Origin: UBA1479 sp963972065
GTDB taxonomy: Bacteria > Pseudomonadota > Alphaproteobacteria > Rhodospirillales > Casp-alpha2
DNA length: 64,000 nt
Direction: 5' to 3'
NCBI GenBank assembly: GCA_963972065.1
Contig: CAXAVJ010000006.1
Coordinates: forward strand, 10,720-74,719
Made by a program: the position numbers and the translations under genes. Positions 50,948-59,915 of this stretch are shown here, one piece after another. Under the pieces are notes generated by a model that was not told where the DNA came from, searched no databases, and saw only the letters and a list, made by a program, of their open reading frames with translations. Each line of letters starts with the position of its first letter. Position 1 is the first letter of the stretch.

Positions 50948-52552
50948 ATGCCGCCCCCCGCCTCAACGCCGGCCTGGCAGGCGCTCGCCGACCATCACCG
51001 GGTGGCAGCGGGCAGCCATCTGCGTGACCTTCTCGGCGACGACAAGCGCACCAAGGCCCTGACCTTCGCCCTGAGGGGCCTGTGCCTGGACCTGTCCAAG
51101 AACCGCCTCACCCCGGATACCCTTGCCCTGCTGATCGCCCTGGCCGATGAACGCGGTGTGGCGGCCCGGCGGGATGCCATGGCCGCGGGAGAGGCGATCA
51201 ACGCAACCGAAGACCGCGCCGCCCTGCACATGGCGCTGCGCGCCCGGGCAGAAGACGGTTTCGCCGTCGGCGGCATGCCGGTCCATGGCGAGGTTCAGGC
51301 CGTGCTCGACCACATGGCGGACTTCGTCGCCGGGGTTGAAAGCGGCACCCGCACGGGTGCGACCGGAAAGCCTTTCACCGACGTCATCAACATCGGCATC
51401 GGCGGCTCGGACCAAGGTCCGCGCATTGCCTGTCGGGCCCTTGCCCCTTACCGGCGGCGCGGACTGACGCCCCGTTTCGTGTCCAACGTAGACGCCACGG
51501 ACCTGACGGAGACGCTTGAAACCTGCGACCCGGAAACCACCCTGGTTATCATCTCGTCCAAGACGTTTACGACCGCCGAGACCATGACCAACGCCATGAC
51601 GGCGCGACGCTGGCTGACCGAGGCGTTGGGACCCGGCGCCGTTGCCAAGCACTTCTGTGCCGTCACCACCAACGACGACGCGGCGCGCGATTTCGGCATC
51701 GGCGACGACGCCCTGTTCGGGTTCTGGGACTGGGTCGGCGGGCGCTATTCGGTTTGGTCGGCGATCGGGCTGCCGCTGGCCCTGACGCTAGGCATGAACC
51801 TGTTCCGCGATTTTTTGGCGGGGGCCCGGGACATGGACCGCCATTTCCTGGAAACGCCACTGGCGGAAAACCTGCCCGTGCTGCTGGCGCTGGCCGGCAT
51901 CTGGAATCGCAATTTCGAAGGGGCCGCCGCCCATGCGGTGCTGCCCTACGACCAACTGCTGGACGGCCTGCCCGACTACCTGCAGCAGTTGGAAATGGAA
52001 AGCAACGGCAAGGCCGTCGATCGGAACGGCGCGCCCGTGGCCCAACCCACCGCCCCCGTCGTGTTCGGCCAGGCGGGCACCAACGGCCAGCATGCGTTCT
52101 ATCAGCTGCTCCATCAGGGCATGGACCTGATCTCCGCCGACTTCATCGCCGCCGTGGCGCCGGCCCATCCGGCGGGCGATCATCACGACAAGCTGCTGGC
52201 CAATTTCCTGGCTCAGCCGGCGGCCCTGGCGCTCGGCCGCAAGGCCGGGCCGGACGTGCCGCCGCACAAGCAGTTTTCCGGCAACCGGCCATCGACCACG
52301 ATCCTGCTTGATCGGCTGGACCCGCGCACCTTCGGCATGCTGCTGGCGCTGTACGAGCACAAGGTGTTCGTCCAGGGCGTCATCTGGAACGTCAATTCCT
52401 TTGACCAGTTCGGGGTCGAGCTGGGCAAGGAGCTTGCCGGGCCGCTGACCAGGGCCCTTGCCCAGGGCGCGGACGCCCCGGGGCTGGATGCCTCGACCCG
52501 CAGCCTGCTCGCCCGCATTCGCCGGGTCCGGAGCGGCGGGGACGGTTCATGA
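50948..52552 (+). CDS. pgi: Glucose-6-phosphate isomerase
   Basis: 534 residues from MPPPASTPAW; GGAGGATC lies 13 nt upstream. PGI signatures: DVINIGIGGSDQGPR, SKTFTTAETMTNA, VGGRYSVWSAIGLP and NVNSFDQFGVELGK. It interconverts glucose 6-phosphate and fructose 6-phosphate. Its last codon overlaps mutL by 4 nt, an unusual pairing that is nonetheless translationally coupled here. Confidence 0.96.
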   Translation: MPPPASTPAWQALADHHRVAAGSHLRDLLGDDKRTKALTFALRGLCLDLSKNRLTPDTLALLIALADERGVAARRDAMAAGEAINATEDRAALHMALRARAEDGFAVGGMPVHGEVQAVLDHMADFVAGVESGTRTGATGKPFTDVINIGIGGSDQGPRIACRALAPYRRRGLTPRFVSNVDATDLTETLETCDPETTLVIISSKTFTTAETMTNAMTARRWLTEALGPGAVAKHFCAVTTNDDAARDFGIGDDALFGFWDWVGGRYSVWSAIGLPLALTLGMNLFRDFLAGARDMDRHFLETPLAENLPVLLALAGIWNRNFEGAAAHAVLPYDQLLDGLPDYLQQLEMESNGKAVDRNGAPVAQPTAPVVFGQAGTNGQHAFYQLLHQGMDLISADFIAAVAPAHPAGDHHDKLLANFLAQPAALALGRKAGPDVPPHKQFSGNRPSTTILLDRLDPRTFGMLLALYEHKVFVQGVIWNVNSFDQFGVELGKELAGPLTRALAQGADAPGLDASTRSLLARIRRVRSGGDGS

Positions 52553-54396
52553 TCAATCCCCCCGTTATCCGCCGCCTGCCGGAGACCGTGGTCAACCGCA
52601 TCGCCGCCGGCGAGGTGGTGGAACGCCCGGCCTCGGCGGTGAAGGAACTGGTCGAAAACGCCATCGACGCCGGCGCCAGACGCATCGAAGTCGTGATTCG
52701 CGACGGCGGGCAGACGGCGATCACCGTGACCGACGACGGCTGCGGCATGACCCCCGATGAAATCCAACTGGCGCTGGAACGCCACGCCACGTCGAAACTG
52801 CCCGACGACGACCTGATGGCCGTGTCCACCCTGGGGTTCAGGGGCGAGGCCCTGCCCTCCATGGCCGCCGTCGCGCGCATGACCATTACCTCGCGCCCAG
52901 AGGGCGCCGAGCAAGCCTGGGCCGTCACGGTCGAAGGCGGCGGTCCCGCCAAGGCCCAGCCCGCCGCCCATCCCCACGGCACCCGGGTCGACGTACGCGA
53001 CCTATTTTATGCCACGCCGGCCCGACTCAAATTCCTCAAGGCCGCGCGCACGGAACAGAACCATGTGGTCGAAACCCTGAACCGCCTAGCCATGGCCCAT
53101 CCGGAAATCGCCTTCACCCTGTCCGACGGCACCCGCGACCTGATCAAGCTGAACGCCGTCACCCCGCGCCTGGGCGACGATGCGTCCGCGGCGCGCCTGG
53201 AACGCCTGGCCGGCATCATGGGCCGCCCCTTCGCCGACAACGCCATGACCATCGACGCGGTCCGCGAGGGCATCCGGCTTTCCGGCCATGCCGGGGTGCC
53301 GACCCTGAACCGCGGCAACGCCGCCATGCAGTTCCTGTTCGTCAACGGCCGGCCCGTGCGCGACCGCCTGCTGCTGGGTGCGGTCAGGGGGGCGTATCGG
53401 GAATTTTTGGCCTCCGACCGCCATCCCCTGCTGGCGCTGTTTCTGGAGGTGCCGCCGACCGAGGTCGACGTCAACGTCCATCCGGCCAAGACCGAAGTCC
53501 GGTTCCGCGACGCCGGGGTGGTGCGCGGCCTGATCGTCAGCGCCTTGAAGCATGCCCTGGCCGAAGCCGGCCACCGGGCGTCCACCACCGTGGCCGGAGC
53601 CGCCCTGGGTGCCTTCCGGCCCAGTCAAAACCCTGGCGGCGCCCTGCCCCTGGGCCGGAGCGGCGGCGGAGGTTATGGCAGGGCCTATGCCCCAGCCGCG
53701 CGGCCCCAAGGGTTGTCGGACCTTTATGCACCCCTGCCCGATCTCGACCGCGCCCCCAGCGTGCCGATGACGATGGACTCGGACGGCGGCGCTGCGCCGG
53801 AACAGTTTCCAGCCGAATATCCCCTGGGCGTGGCACGGGCCCAGGTGCATGCCACCTACGTGATCGCCCAGACGGCGGACGGCCTGGTCATCGTCGATCA
53901 GCATGCGGCGCATGAGCGCCTGACCCAGGAAAAGATCAAGACGGCGATGGCGTCCGGTGGGGTCAACCGCCAGATGCTGCTGATCCCCGAGGTTGTCGAG
54001 ATGGAGGAGCCGGCGGTCGACCGCCTGCTTGCCCGCGCGGATGAGCTGGCCGAGATGGGCCTGGTGATCGAGGGCTTCGGCCCCGGCGCCGTGGTCGTGC
54101 GCGAAACCCCGGCCCTGCTGGGCGACATGGACATCCAGGGCGTGATCCGCGATCTGGCCGACGATCTGGCAGAATACGGCGAAACCATCGCGCTGGCCGA
54201 ACGCATCGGCGACGTCTGCGCGACCATGGCCTGTCACGGATCAATCCGCGCCGGCCGGCGCCTGAACGCCGACGAAATGAACCGCCTGCTGCGCGAGATG
54301 GAGGCGACCCCCCATTCCGGGCAGTGCAGCCATGGTCGGCCGACCTATGTGGAACTGAAGCTGTCGGATATCGAAAAGTTGTTTGGCCGGCGCTAA
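52549..54396 (+). CDS. mutL: DNA mismatch repair endonuclease MutL
   Basis: 615 residues. GHKL ATPase motifs: NRIAAGEVVERPASAVKELV and DNG-equivalent DDGCGMTPDE, then GFRGEALPSM. The C-terminal endonuclease motifs are present: DQHAAHERLTQE, matching DQHA-x2-E-x4-E, ACHGSIRAGRRL and CSHGRPT. So this MutL should nick DNA itself, as in bacteria without MutH. The linker (~340-430) is proline/glycine-rich and variable. mutS is not in the window. Confidence 0.97.
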   Translation: MINPPVIRRLPETVVNRIAAGEVVERPASAVKELVENAIDAGARRIEVVIRDGGQTAITVTDDGCGMTPDEIQLALERHATSKLPDDDLMAVSTLGFRGEALPSMAAVARMTITSRPEGAEQAWAVTVEGGGPAKAQPAAHPHGTRVDVRDLFYATPARLKFLKAARTEQNHVVETLNRLAMAHPEIAFTLSDGTRDLIKLNAVTPRLGDDASAARLERLAGIMGRPFADNAMTIDAVREGIRLSGHAGVPTLNRGNAAMQFLFVNGRPVRDRLLLGAVRGAYREFLASDRHPLLALFLEVPPTEVDVNVHPAKTEVRFRDAGVVRGLIVSALKHALAEAGHRASTTVAGAALGAFRPSQNPGGALPLGRSGGGGYGRAYAPAARPQGLSDLYAPLPDLDRAPSVPMTMDSDGGAAPEQFPAEYPLGVARAQVHATYVIAQTADGLVIVDQHAAHERLTQEKIKTAMASGGVNRQMLLIPEVVEMEEPAVDRLLARADELAEMGLVIEGFGPGAVVVRETPALLGDMDIQGVIRDLADDLAEYGETIALAERIGDVCATMACHGSIRAGRRLNADEMNRLLREMEATPHSGQCSHGRPTYVELKLSDIEKLFGRR

Positions 54397-54432
54397 GATC
54401 GCCCTGTTATCCGCAACCGGACGATCTGGCCC

Positions 54433-55191
54433 ATGCTGCGTGAATGGCTCACCCATCGGATGACCCCGGCCCCGGAACCGTTGAAGCGGCTCGGCTATCT
54501 GAAGGAACAGATCGCCATCGCCGCCCGACATCGGAGGCTCCATCCCGCGTGGAAGGAGCATCTGGTCCGCTCGCGCCGCTTCGTCCTGTGGTCCGCCGCC
54601 AATTGCCCCGGCCAGAACAAGGTGGTGATCCTGGGCTCGGGCGGACTTCTCGACGTGCCCTTGGGCGATCTCGCCGACGACTTCGCCGAGGTCGTGCTGA
54701 TCGACATCTTCCATCCCCCCGCCGTGCAGGCCTGGGCGGCGCAATACCCCAACGTCTATTTGGTCGAAACCGATCTGACCGGCCTGGTCGATGGCTTGGC
54801 CCAAGGCGAGATGCCGGCTGAGCCGCCGCTACCGGACCTCCCCGAGGCCGATGCGGATTTGGTCGTGTCCCTGAACCTGCTGAGCCAATTGCCGCTGATC
54901 CCGGCCCGACACGTGCCGGAGAAACAGGCCAAAGCCTTCGCAACGGAAATCCAGCGTCAGCACCTGCGCGCCCTGCAGGCCCTGCCCGGGCGGGTCTGCC
55001 TGATCACGGAAACCGTGCGGGAATTCGTCGAGGACGGCGAGGTGGACGAGACGGAACCCACCCTTGCCGACATCAAACTGCCGGAGCCGGATGAACGCTG
55101 GATCTGGAATTTGGCGCCGGCGCCGGAAATTGAACGCAGCCGTGACCTGCGCCTCAGGGTCGCCGCCTATTCCAACCTTTTCAAGAAGTAG
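54433..55191 (+). CDS. Methyltransferase-like protein of unknown function
   Basis: 252 residues. A Rossmann-like core can be traced: NKVVILGSGGLLDVPL (motif I position), VVLIDIFHP (acidic end of strand 2) and ADLVVSLNLLSQLPL (motif IV position), suggesting a SAM-dependent methyltransferase relative. The N-terminal ~45 residues are helical (TPAPEPLKRLGYLKEQI). I know no characterised homologue. Follows mutL by 36 nt; the 3' end overlaps rsmD on the other strand by 25 nt. Confidence 0.7.
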   Translation: MLREWLTHRMTPAPEPLKRLGYLKEQIAIAARHRRLHPAWKEHLVRSRRFVLWSAANCPGQNKVVILGSGGLLDVPLGDLADDFAEVVLIDIFHPPAVQAWAAQYPNVYLVETDLTGLVDGLAQGEMPAEPPLPDLPEADADLVVSLNLLSQLPLIPARHVPEKQAKAFATEIQRQHLRALQALPGRVCLITETVREFVEDGEVDETEPTLADIKLPEPDERWIWNLAPAPEIERSRDLRLRVAAYSNLFKK

Positions 55192-55733
55192 ACCTTGGCC
55201 GCACCGTAGGTGCGTTCGTCCCGCACCTCGAACCCGCGTGTCCCGGCCAGGCTTTCCTCGGCCCCGACCTCGACCACCACGGTGGCGTCGGGGGTCAGCC
55301 AGTTTTTGTTCAAAAGCCCGCGCAGGGCCGGGTCAGCCATGCCCATGCCGTAGGGCGGATCGAGAAAAACCAGCCCGGCCGGCGTCTTGGCGGCGCGCGG
55401 CGGCACGGCCAGATGGGTGCAGTCGAGCCCCAGCATCAGGCATTCCCGCCACAGGCCCATGGCCGCCGCATTGTCCTTGGCGATCTTGAGGTGCTGTGGA
55501 TTGCGGTCCGCGAACACGCCGAAGGCGGCACCGCGCGACATGGCTTCGAGCCCCAACGCCCCCGTGCCGCAGAACATGTCGGCGACGGTGATGCCGTCCA
55601 GATCCACGGCGGCCTTGCCATGGGCCAGAATGTTAAACACGGATTCCCGGGCCCGGTCCGAGGTCGGACGCAGATCCCGGCCCTCGGGCGCCGTCAGCTT
55701 CTTGCCGCGAAATCTGCCGGCAACGATGCGCAT
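55167..55733 (-). CDS. rsmD: 16S rRNA (guanine966-N2)-methyltransferase
   Basis: 188 residues. RsmD landmarks: MRIVAGRFRGKKL, RPTSDRARESVFNIL, VADMFCGTGALGLEAMSRGA and the catalytic FLDPPYGMG. It methylates G966 of 16S rRNA. Follows the pseudouridine synthase gene by 16 nt on the same strand, so both rRNA-modifying enzymes are likely cotranscribed. Confidence 0.96.
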   Translation of the reverse strand: MRIVAGRFRGKKLTAPEGRDLRPTSDRARESVFNILAHGKAAVDLDGITVADMFCGTGALGLEAMSRGAAFGVFADRNPQHLKIAKDNAAAMGLWRECLMLGLDCTHLAVPPRAAKTPAGLVFLDPPYGMGMADPALRGLLNKNWLTPDATVVVEVGAEESLAGTRGFEVRDERTYGAAKVYFLKRLE

Positions 55734-55749
55734 CAGACCGCACCCCGCA

Positions 55750-56529
55750 TCAGGACAGGACCTTGCCCAACTGTTCCTTCAAGGTCTTGCCCTTGATCTC
55801 GTAGACGTCGCCGCGCGCCAGATTACCCAACTGGAACGGGCCGTAGGCCGTGCGGATCAGGCGGTTCACGGAAAGCCCCAGGTGTTCCATCACCTTGCGG
55901 ACCTCGCGGTTCTTGCCTTCCGACAGGCTGATGGTCAGCCAGTGGTTGGCGAAACCCTTGCGCATCTTGTCGCCGGCATCCATCTGGTCGATCTCGGCCT
56001 TGATCGGGCCATAACGCACGCCGGACACGGTGACGCCGCGGGCCAGTTTGGCCAAATCCTCGGGCTTCACCACGCCATGCACGCGCACCCGGTAGCGCCG
56101 GTTCCAGCCGTTGGACGGCAATTCCAGGCGCCGCGCCAGGCCGCCGTCATTGGTCAGCAGCAACAGGCCTTCGGAATTGAGGTCGAGACGGCCCACGGAT
56201 ACCACCCGGGGCAGATCCTGGGGCAGGCGGTCGAACACGGTCGGCCGGCCTTCCGGGTCCTTATGGGTGGTGACCAGCCCGACCGGCTTGTGATAACGCC
56301 ACAGCTTGGGCGGTGCCTTGCCCGGCAAGGGCTTGCCGTCGACCAGGATGATGCTGGCCTCGGTCACCGTATGGGCGGGGGTCAGGAGCTTCTTGCCATC
56401 GACGATGACGCGGCCTTCCTCGATCCAGCGTTCGGCTTCGCGGCGCGAGCACAGGCCCGCGCGGGCGATCACCTTGGCGATGCGTTCGGGGGCGTCCGGG
56501 GACTTGTCGGTCTTGGGTTTTTGGGCCAT
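55750..56529 (-). CDS. 23S/16S rRNA pseudouridine synthase (RsuA/RluB family)
   Basis: 259 residues from MAQKPKTDKS; a 30-residue upstream extension overlaps the divergent tadA region and is not credible. The N-terminal S4 RNA-binding domain reads ERIAKVIARAGLCSRREAERWI; the catalytic motif is VGRLDLNSEGLLLLTNDG with the essential Asp, and LSEGKNREVRKVMEHLG is typical. RluB-type enzymes modify position 2605 of 23S rRNA. Divergent from tadA. Confidence 0.94.
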   Translation of the reverse strand: MAQKPKTDKSPDAPERIAKVIARAGLCSRREAERWIEEGRVIVDGKKLLTPAHTVTEASIILVDGKPLPGKAPPKLWRYHKPVGLVTTHKDPEGRPTVFDRLPQDLPRVVSVGRLDLNSEGLLLLTNDGGLARRLELPSNGWNRRYRVRVHGVVKPEDLAKLARGVTVSGVRYGPIKAEIDQMDAGDKMRKGFANHWLTISLSEGKNREVRKVMEHLGLSVNRLIRTAYGPFQLGNLARGDVYEIKGKTLKEQLGKVLS

Positions 56530-56603
56530 GGCGGGGACATTAGGGGCGGACGGCGGCGGCGGCAAGCATTGACGACGGGAGGCCGGCGAGTATGGTTGGC
56601 GCC

Positions 56604-57065
56604 ATGGACAAACCGGCATCCGACAGTTTCATGGCCCAGGCCCTGGATGAGGCCCGCGCCGCGGCATCGCGGGGCGAGGTCCCCGTGGGCGCCGTGGTGG
56701 TCGAGGCGGCGACCGGCCGGATATTGGCCCGCGCCGGCAACGAGACCGAGGCCGGCCATGACCCGACGGCCCATGCGGAAATCCTGGCGCTGCGCCGCGC
56801 GGCACAAGCCCGGGGGGAGCCCCGCCTCCCGGACTGCGATCTTTACGTGACGCTGGAGCCCTGTGCCATGTGCGCCGCCGCCATCAGCCACGCCCGCATC
56901 CGCAGGCTCTATTTCGGGGCCTACGACCCGAAAGGCGGCGGGGTCGAACACGGCCCCCGGTTCTTCACCCAACCGACCTGCCACCACGCGCCCGAGGTGG
57001 TCGGCGGGCTGGACGAAACAGCGGCCGCCGCCTTACTCAAGGGTTTTTTCAAGGAACGCCGGTAA
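56604..57065 (+). CDS. tadA: tRNA-specific adenosine deaminase
   Basis: 153 residues from MDKPASDSFM. Zinc and catalytic residues are His57 and Glu59 (TAHAEILAL) and Cys87/Cys90 (TLEPCAMC). It converts adenosine 34 of tRNA-Arg(ACG) to inosine. An ATG 12 nt further upstream is an alternative start. Convergent with the DUF6352 gene. Confidence 0.95.
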   Translation: MDKPASDSFMAQALDEARAAASRGEVPVGAVVVEAATGRILARAGNETEAGHDPTAHAEILALRRAAQARGEPRLPDCDLYVTLEPCAMCAAAISHARIRRLYFGAYDPKGGGVEHGPRFFTQPTCHHAPEVVGGLDETAAAALLKGFFKERR

Positions 57066-57085
57066 GTCTCTGAAATGTCGTTGGT

Positions 57086-58111
57086 TCAAGATTCCGCAGC
57101 GAGCGGTAGATTGACCAAGAGGTTCTGCGGCTTCAGGCGAACCTTCTGACCCGGGGTCATGCAGAGGGCGAGATAGATCGGCTTGCCGCGGACCTCGATG
57201 GCCATCTGGTTGGGGTCCTTGAAGTCGAGGCGGAACAGCGACAGCAGGCGTTCCATGCGCGCATCCTCGACATCTTCCCCTTCGTAAAGGTCGTTGAGAA
57301 GCGTCGAGGCCTCGGCATCCAACCCCAGATGCCAGACCCATTTTTCGTCGTTGATTTCCTGCACGGGCTGGATCGAGACCTCGGCCTCCAGGAAATGGCG
57401 GACCCAGGCTTCGAGCACGCGGCACAGTGCATCCAGCCCCGGCCGGGCGAAGGAAATGTCGAGCACGGTGTCGTAGCGTTCGTTGCGGTCCCAGTAGATA
57501 GCCGCCGTGTCCGTCTGCAACACGTCCATGTCGACCTGGCGGGCCGCCGAGCCGCTGCCGACCACCAGCTTACCCAGGCTACCCATGCCGGCTGTGGTCG
57601 CCAGCATCTCGACCGTTTCCGCGTCGCCCAGCAAAATCGCGCCGTCCTTCAGGGTGACCGTCTGTTCGCGGAACAGAAGTTCCGCCGCGCGGGCGCGGAA
57701 CGGGTCGTCCGTACCGTCGATGACGCGCCGCGCCGCGACCTGAGCCATCTGGTCGATGAACAAGGGCGGCATGGTGACCCCGTCCGAGCGGAAGATTTCC
57801 AGGTAACAGGCCTCGACCGTGCCCGCCCCAACCAGCCGGTCGCGGAAGGCAAGCAGCACCCGGTAATTGTCGCGCGCGTCTTCATCGGCCATGGCGTCGA
57901 TGCGCCCGCCGCCGACGGCTTCACGGGGATTGGCCATCAGGGCGCCGTGCAGCGCCCGTTCAGCATCGCAGGATTCCGCGATGGGGGCGATTTCCGGGCG
58001 TTGCAGATAAGCGCGCAGGAAGGCGTCTGTCACGGCCAGATGGCCGGCCCCGTTCCGCGTCAGCAGGTGATAGCCGGAATTGGGCCAGAAGTCGGGCGCC
58101 GGGCCGTTCAT
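57086..58111 (-). CDS. DUF6352 family protein
   Basis: 341 residues, soluble. Family features are DFWPNSGYHLLTRNGAGHL at the start, RAYLQRPEIAPIAESCDAE, and a C-terminal part with INDEKWVWHLGLDAEASTLLND and FRLDFKDPNQMAIEVRGKPI. The role is unknown. It starts 3 nt after the DUF1244 stop, so the two are one operon, an arrangement that suggests a shared role. Confidence 0.85.
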   Translation of the reverse strand: MNGPAPDFWPNSGYHLLTRNGAGHLAVTDAFLRAYLQRPEIAPIAESCDAERALHGALMANPREAVGGGRIDAMADEDARDNYRVLLAFRDRLVGAGTVEACYLEIFRSDGVTMPPLFIDQMAQVAARRVIDGTDDPFRARAAELLFREQTVTLKDGAILLGDAETVEMLATTAGMGSLGKLVVGSGSAARQVDMDVLQTDTAAIYWDRNERYDTVLDISFARPGLDALCRVLEAWVRHFLEAEVSIQPVQEINDEKWVWHLGLDAEASTLLNDLYEGEDVEDARMERLLSLFRLDFKDPNQMAIEVRGKPIYLALCMTPGQKVRLKPQNLLVNLPLAAES

Positions 58112-58114
58112 GGG

Positions 58115-58432
58115 CTAGTTGTGGCCGCTGATATCGGCGTGCAGCGGCTTGGTGTCCTCGAAGGCCTTTTTCTGCGCGTCGTCGGCGGGTTTCTGGAATT
58201 TGTCCTTCCACGCGTCATAGGTCATGCCGTAGATCGCCTCGCGGGCGGCGTCATAATCGACGTCTTCTCCCTTGGCCTGGGCCTCGGCGGCGTACCATTT
58301 TGCCAAGCAGTTGCGGCAGAACCCGGCCAAGTTCATCAGGTCGATGTTCTGCACGTCCGTGCGTTTCTGCAAATGCTTGATCAGGCCGCGAAAGGCGGCG
58401 GCTTCCACTTCCGTGCGGGTCTTGTCGTCCAT
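58115..58432 (-). CDS. DUF1244 family protein
   Basis: 105 residues from the ATG preceded by GGAG; a longer frame to 58525 has an atypical arginine-rich start. The family core is AAAFRGLIKHLQKRTDVQNIDLMNLAGFCRNCLAKWY, with a C-x2-C pair that could bind metal, then EAIYGMTYDAWKDKFQ. Structures of relatives exist but no function is proven. First gene of the pair with DUF6352. Confidence 0.9.
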   Translation of the reverse strand: MDDKTRTEVEAAAFRGLIKHLQKRTDVQNIDLMNLAGFCRNCLAKWYAAEAQAKGEDVDYDAAREAIYGMTYDAWKDKFQKPADDAQKKAFEDTKPLHADISGHN

Positions 58433-58539
58433 GTCGTCATCTCCTCCGTCTGCCGCCGCGTGCCCGATGGGGCGCGGGGGCCGTCTGTTTCTGCGCTCTA
58501 TATAGGGGCCGGCCTGGGTCGGCAAAAGGGCGGCGGCAC

Positions 58540-59814
58540 CTAACGCTTGATCGCCCGCCAGCCGATGTCGCGGCGGCAGAAGCCTTCGGGCCAGTCGATC
58601 AGGTCGACCGCCTCATAGGCCCGGGCCCGGGCTTCGGTCACGTCCTTGCCGATGGCCGTGACCCCCAGCACGCGACCGCCGTTGGCGGTGACCGTTCCGC
58701 CCGCGCCCGCCGCCGTTCCGGCATGGAACACAACCACGCCATCGACCGCGCCGGCGGCATCCAGCCCCTTGATTTCAGTGTCTTTTTTATATTTTCCGGG
58801 ATACCCCTTGGCGGCCATGACAACGGTCATGGCGACGTCATCCCGCCATTGCAGCTTGGTCTTGGCTAACCGGCCCTCGGCACAGGCCAGAAGAACCTCC
58901 AGCACGTCGGATTTGAGGCGCATCATCATGACCTGACATTCCGGATCGCCGAATCGGGTGTTGTATTCAATCAGCTTGGGCCCGGCGTCGTCGATCATCA
59001 GCCCGGCGTAGAGCACGCCCTTGAAGGGCCGGCCCTCGGACGCCATGCCCTTGATTGTCGGCTCGATAATTTCCGCCATGACCCGGTCGACCATGGCCTG
59101 ATCGATGACGGGCGCCGGGGAATAGGCGCCCATGCCGCCCGTGTTGGGGCCTTCGTCGCCGTCGTGGGCGCGTTTGTGGTCCTGGGCGCCGACCATGGGC
59201 AGCGCCGTTTCGCCGTCGACCAGGGCGAAGAAGCTGGCTTCCTCGCCTTCCAGGAATTCCTCGACCACGATTTCCGTGCCCGCGTTGCCGAAGGCTTCCT
59301 CGATCATGATCTGGTCGACCGCCGCATAGGCCTCGTTGACGTTGCGGCAGATGATGACCCCCTTGCCGGCGGCCAGGCCGTCGGCCTTGACCACGATGGG
59401 GGCCCCATGGGTGCGGATGTATTCCTTGGCCGCGTCCGGTTCGTCAAAGCGGTCGTAATCGGCGGTCGGGATGCCGTATTTGGCGCAAAGGTCCTTGGTG
59501 AAGGCCTTGGAGCCTTCCAATTCCGCCCCCGCCGCCGTCGGCCCGAAGGATTTGACCCCCAGCGCATCCAGTTTATCAACCAGGCCCGCCACCAGCGGGG
59601 CTTCCGGCCCGACCACCACGAAGTCGATGGCGTTGTCCTTGACGAATCCGATGATGCCGCTCAGGTCCTCCGCCTCGATATCTAGGTTGCGCGCAAGAGC
59701 GGCCGTGCCCGCGTTACCCGGGGCGCAGAACAGTTCGCTGCATTTGGGGGATTTGGCGATGGCCCAGCAAAGGGAATGTTCCCGCCCGCCCGAGCCGACC
59801 ACGAGTACCTTCAT
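58540..59814 (-). CDS. purD: Phosphoribosylamine-glycine ligase
   Basis: 424 residues from MKVLVVGSGGREHSL, the standard PurD N terminus; an 18-residue extension is discounted. ATP-grasp parts are PIVVKADGLAAGKGVII, EEFLEGEEASFFALVDG and GPNTGGMGAYSPAP, with FGDPECQVMMMRL near the C terminus. Second step of purine synthesis. Divergent from xseA with about 100 nt between. Confidence 0.97.
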   Translation of the reverse strand: MKVLVVGSGGREHSLCWAIAKSPKCSELFCAPGNAGTAALARNLDIEAEDLSGIIGFVKDNAIDFVVVGPEAPLVAGLVDKLDALGVKSFGPTAAGAELEGSKAFTKDLCAKYGIPTADYDRFDEPDAAKEYIRTHGAPIVVKADGLAAGKGVIICRNVNEAYAAVDQIMIEEAFGNAGTEIVVEEFLEGEEASFFALVDGETALPMVGAQDHKRAHDGDEGPNTGGMGAYSPAPVIDQAMVDRVMAEIIEPTIKGMASEGRPFKGVLYAGLMIDDAGPKLIEYNTRFGDPECQVMMMRLKSDVLEVLLACAEGRLAKTKLQWRDDVAMTVVMAAKGYPGKYKKDTEIKGLDAAGAVDGVVVFHAGTAAGAGGTVTANGGRVLGVTAIGKDVTEARARAYEAVDLIDWPEGFCRRDIGWRAIKR

Positions 59815-59915
59815 CCTGTCCCAATCCCTCCCGATTTCGGCGGTTTGATCGGCAGACGCGCTTGGCATCCTCCGGCCGTATTGTGTCCGTTCACTGGGCC
59901 TTGCATACTGCGCCC

